Below are positions 62,711-64,000 of a stretch of DNA of 64,000 bases, piece after piece (the stretch's first letter is position 1; every line of letters starts with the position of its first letter). The DNA comes from Lachnospiraceae bacterium. Lineage in GTDB: Bacteria > Bacillota > Clostridia > Lachnospirales > Lachnospiraceae. The stretch spans positions 62,001 to 126,000 of the forward strand of contig JAFSGE010000005.1 in the NCBI GenBank assembly GCA_017434885.1, in the 5' to 3' direction. Position numbers and translations under genes: made by a program. The notes under the pieces are model-generated. The model worked only from the letters and a program-made list of their open reading frames with translations. It had not been told where the DNA came from and did not search any database.

Positions 62711-63985
62711 ATGTCACGGATTATTTTTCATATTGATGTTAATTCAGCATACCTTAGCTGGAGTGCCCTTTCTTTGTTAGAACAGGGAAGCGATACCGAC
62801 CTTCGGGAAATTCCCTCCATTATCGGCGGTGATATGGAAATGCGGCACGGTGTTGTTCTCGCTAAATCCATTCCTGCCAAAAAATACGGAATTGTCACGG
62901 GAGAACCCATTGTTAATGCCATGCGCAAATGTCCCGGCCTTACCATCCAGTCTCCCGACCATTCCCTTTATCATGAAAAAAGCCGCATGCTTATGGATTT
63001 TCTTTCCCGCATTTGTCCTGATATTGAACAGGTCAGCGTAGACGAGTGCTATATGGATTATACACCTATCAGCCACCGCTACCCTTCTCCTACAGATGCG
63101 GCAAACCTTATCAAAAATCAGGTTCGGGAGCAGTTTGGCTTTACCGTAAACATCGGCATTTCCGACTGCAAATTGCTTGCCAAAATGGCTTCCGATTTTC
63201 AGAAACCGGACAAAGTACATACTTTATTTTCTTATGAAATCAAAGACAAACTTTGGCCACTCCCGGTTTCTTCTTTGTTTATGTGCGGAAAATCCAGTGT
63301 TCAGACGCTCCGCAAACTGGATATTCATACCATCGGCGACCTGGCAAATGCCGATAAACAGATATTGTCTGCACATTTAAAAAGTCACGGCATCACCCTT
63401 TGGGAATACGCAAACGGTATTGATGCATCTGCTGTGATATCTACTCCGCAGGAAGCCAAGGGCATCGGTAACTCAACCACCCTTTCCCATGATGTGACCT
63501 CGCGGGAGGAAGCGTTCAAAACTTTACTTTGGTTATCGGAATCCGTCGGAAAGCGCCTTCGGGAAGCCGGACAGAAGGCCGGAATGGTCAGCGTGGAAAT
63601 CAAATATAACAACTTCCGCTCTGTTTCCCATCAGACTACGCTGTTTTCTCCTTCCGATTCCACACAGCAGATTTACGAAACATCCTGTCATTTGTTTGAT
63701 GAACTTTGGTCTGAAACTCCGATTCGTCTTTTGGGCGTGCGAACTTCCAAACTGACTTCAGCAGACCAACCTTTGCAAATGAGCCTTTTTGATTACACGC
63801 AGGATTTTGCTGCCTCCTCAAAAACCGACACAAACTCTGACAACAAATCCACCCCGGCACCTTCCCGGCAAAAACTGGCAGCCTTGGACAAGGCCCTCGA
63901 CCGGATACGCCAAAAACACGGAGAACATGCTGTTGTACGCGGCAGCCTGTTATCAGGTGAAGGCACTATGCACTCTTCCGAGTAA
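62711..63985 (+). CDS. dinB: Y-family DNA polymerase (DinB/Pol IV-like)
   Basis: The 424-residue polymerase copies past damaged bases. The catalytic acids are in FHIDVNSAYLSWSA and QVSVDECYMDYT; KLLAKMASDFQKPDK and helix-hairpin-helix LRKLDIHTIGDLANAD follow. Near 370, LQMSLFDYT is a sliding-clamp binding motif. The Ser for Phe change typical of the fingers is not examined. The tail after 380 is low in complexity (TNSDNKSTPAPS) before a last basic helix. The gene ends 15 bases before the window edge. Confidence 0.93.
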   Translation: MSRIIFHIDVNSAYLSWSALSLLEQGSDTDLREIPSIIGGDMEMRHGVVLAKSIPAKKYGIVTGEPIVNAMRKCPGLTIQSPDHSLYHEKSRMLMDFLSRICPDIEQVSVDECYMDYTPISHRYPSPTDAANLIKNQVREQFGFTVNIGISDCKLLAKMASDFQKPDKVHTLFSYEIKDKLWPLPVSSLFMCGKSSVQTLRKLDIHTIGDLANADKQILSAHLKSHGITLWEYANGIDASAVISTPQEAKGIGNSTTLSHDVTSREEAFKTLLWLSESVGKRLREAGQKAGMVSVEIKYNNFRSVSHQTTLFSPSDSTQQIYETSCHLFDELWSETPIRLLGVRTSKLTSADQPLQMSLFDYTQDFAASSKTDTNSDNKSTPAPSRQKLAALDKALDRIRQKHGEHAVVRGSLLSGEGTMHSSE

Positions 63986-64000
63986 CTTATTATTAACACG

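Overview
The window looks like a chromosomal segment of an anaerobic, fibre-degrading Firmicute, most likely a Lachnospiraceae member. The grounds are the gene set (GH94, GH5 and GH113 glycan enzymes, a PPi-dependent and an ATP-dependent phosphofructokinase, a PotC-PotD fusion, a SAM-I riboswitch before metK, BlaI/M56-M23 pairs), strong AGGAGG ribosome binding sites and moderate GC. I found no rRNA, tRNA or CRISPR array.

Layout. 1-14.2 kb: the 5' part of a GH94 phosphorylase, a DegV lipid-binding protein, a polyamine uptake operon (cupin regulator, PotA, PotB, PotCD fusion), then EcsC, a Na+/alanine symporter and a GH5 lipoprotein cellulase, a TetR-controlled MFS exporter with two matching operators, and a GH113-like mannanase. 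14.4-24 kb: PPi-phosphofructokinase; an apparent three-gene operon of an ECF sigma factor fused to a membrane-anchored outer domain, a Sel1-repeat protein and a secreted cysteine-hydrolase-like protein; two small divergent HTH proteins; a Ser/Arg-rich zinc-ribbon membrane protein; a chemoreceptor-like protein.

24.3-36.95 kb: an AT-rich integrative element inserted in the 3' end of lysS. It is bounded by a 29-bp repeat of the last lysS codons (26/29 identical; all differences synonymous). Cargo: integrase, excisionase, ArpU-like regulator, a SEC-C/PD-(D/E)XK-like protein, an AbiEi/AbiEii type IV toxin-antitoxin pair, an IS66 remnant lying against a broken zinc-finger gene, and an operon of ribbon-helix-helix regulator, BglII/BstYI-type restriction enzyme, DNA methyltransferase and AIPR protein. 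It is a compact defence island with no visible conjugation genes. Just outside its left end lies a second, diverged copy of the element's right end, which suggests an earlier element at the same site.

36.9-64 kb: core genes, mostly leftward: lysS, greA, an unknown gene, dusB, coaX, a DUF6145-like gene, birA and argF as one tight block; an SPFH/NfeD pair; a 411-bp imperfect palindrome of unknown nature; a SleB-type hydrolase; proC; a SpoU methyltransferase; pfkA; dnaE; a BlaI/M56-M23 signalling pair with operators; an Rpn-family nuclease; metK with its riboswitch; an HD-GYP phosphodiesterase; murA; a LysM-G5-M23 hydrolase; and a Y-family DNA polymerase.

The most unusual items are the RHH-R-M-AIPR operon, the 411-bp palindrome, the sigma factor/membrane fusion operon, the SEC-C nuclease candidate and the layered attachment sites at lysS.
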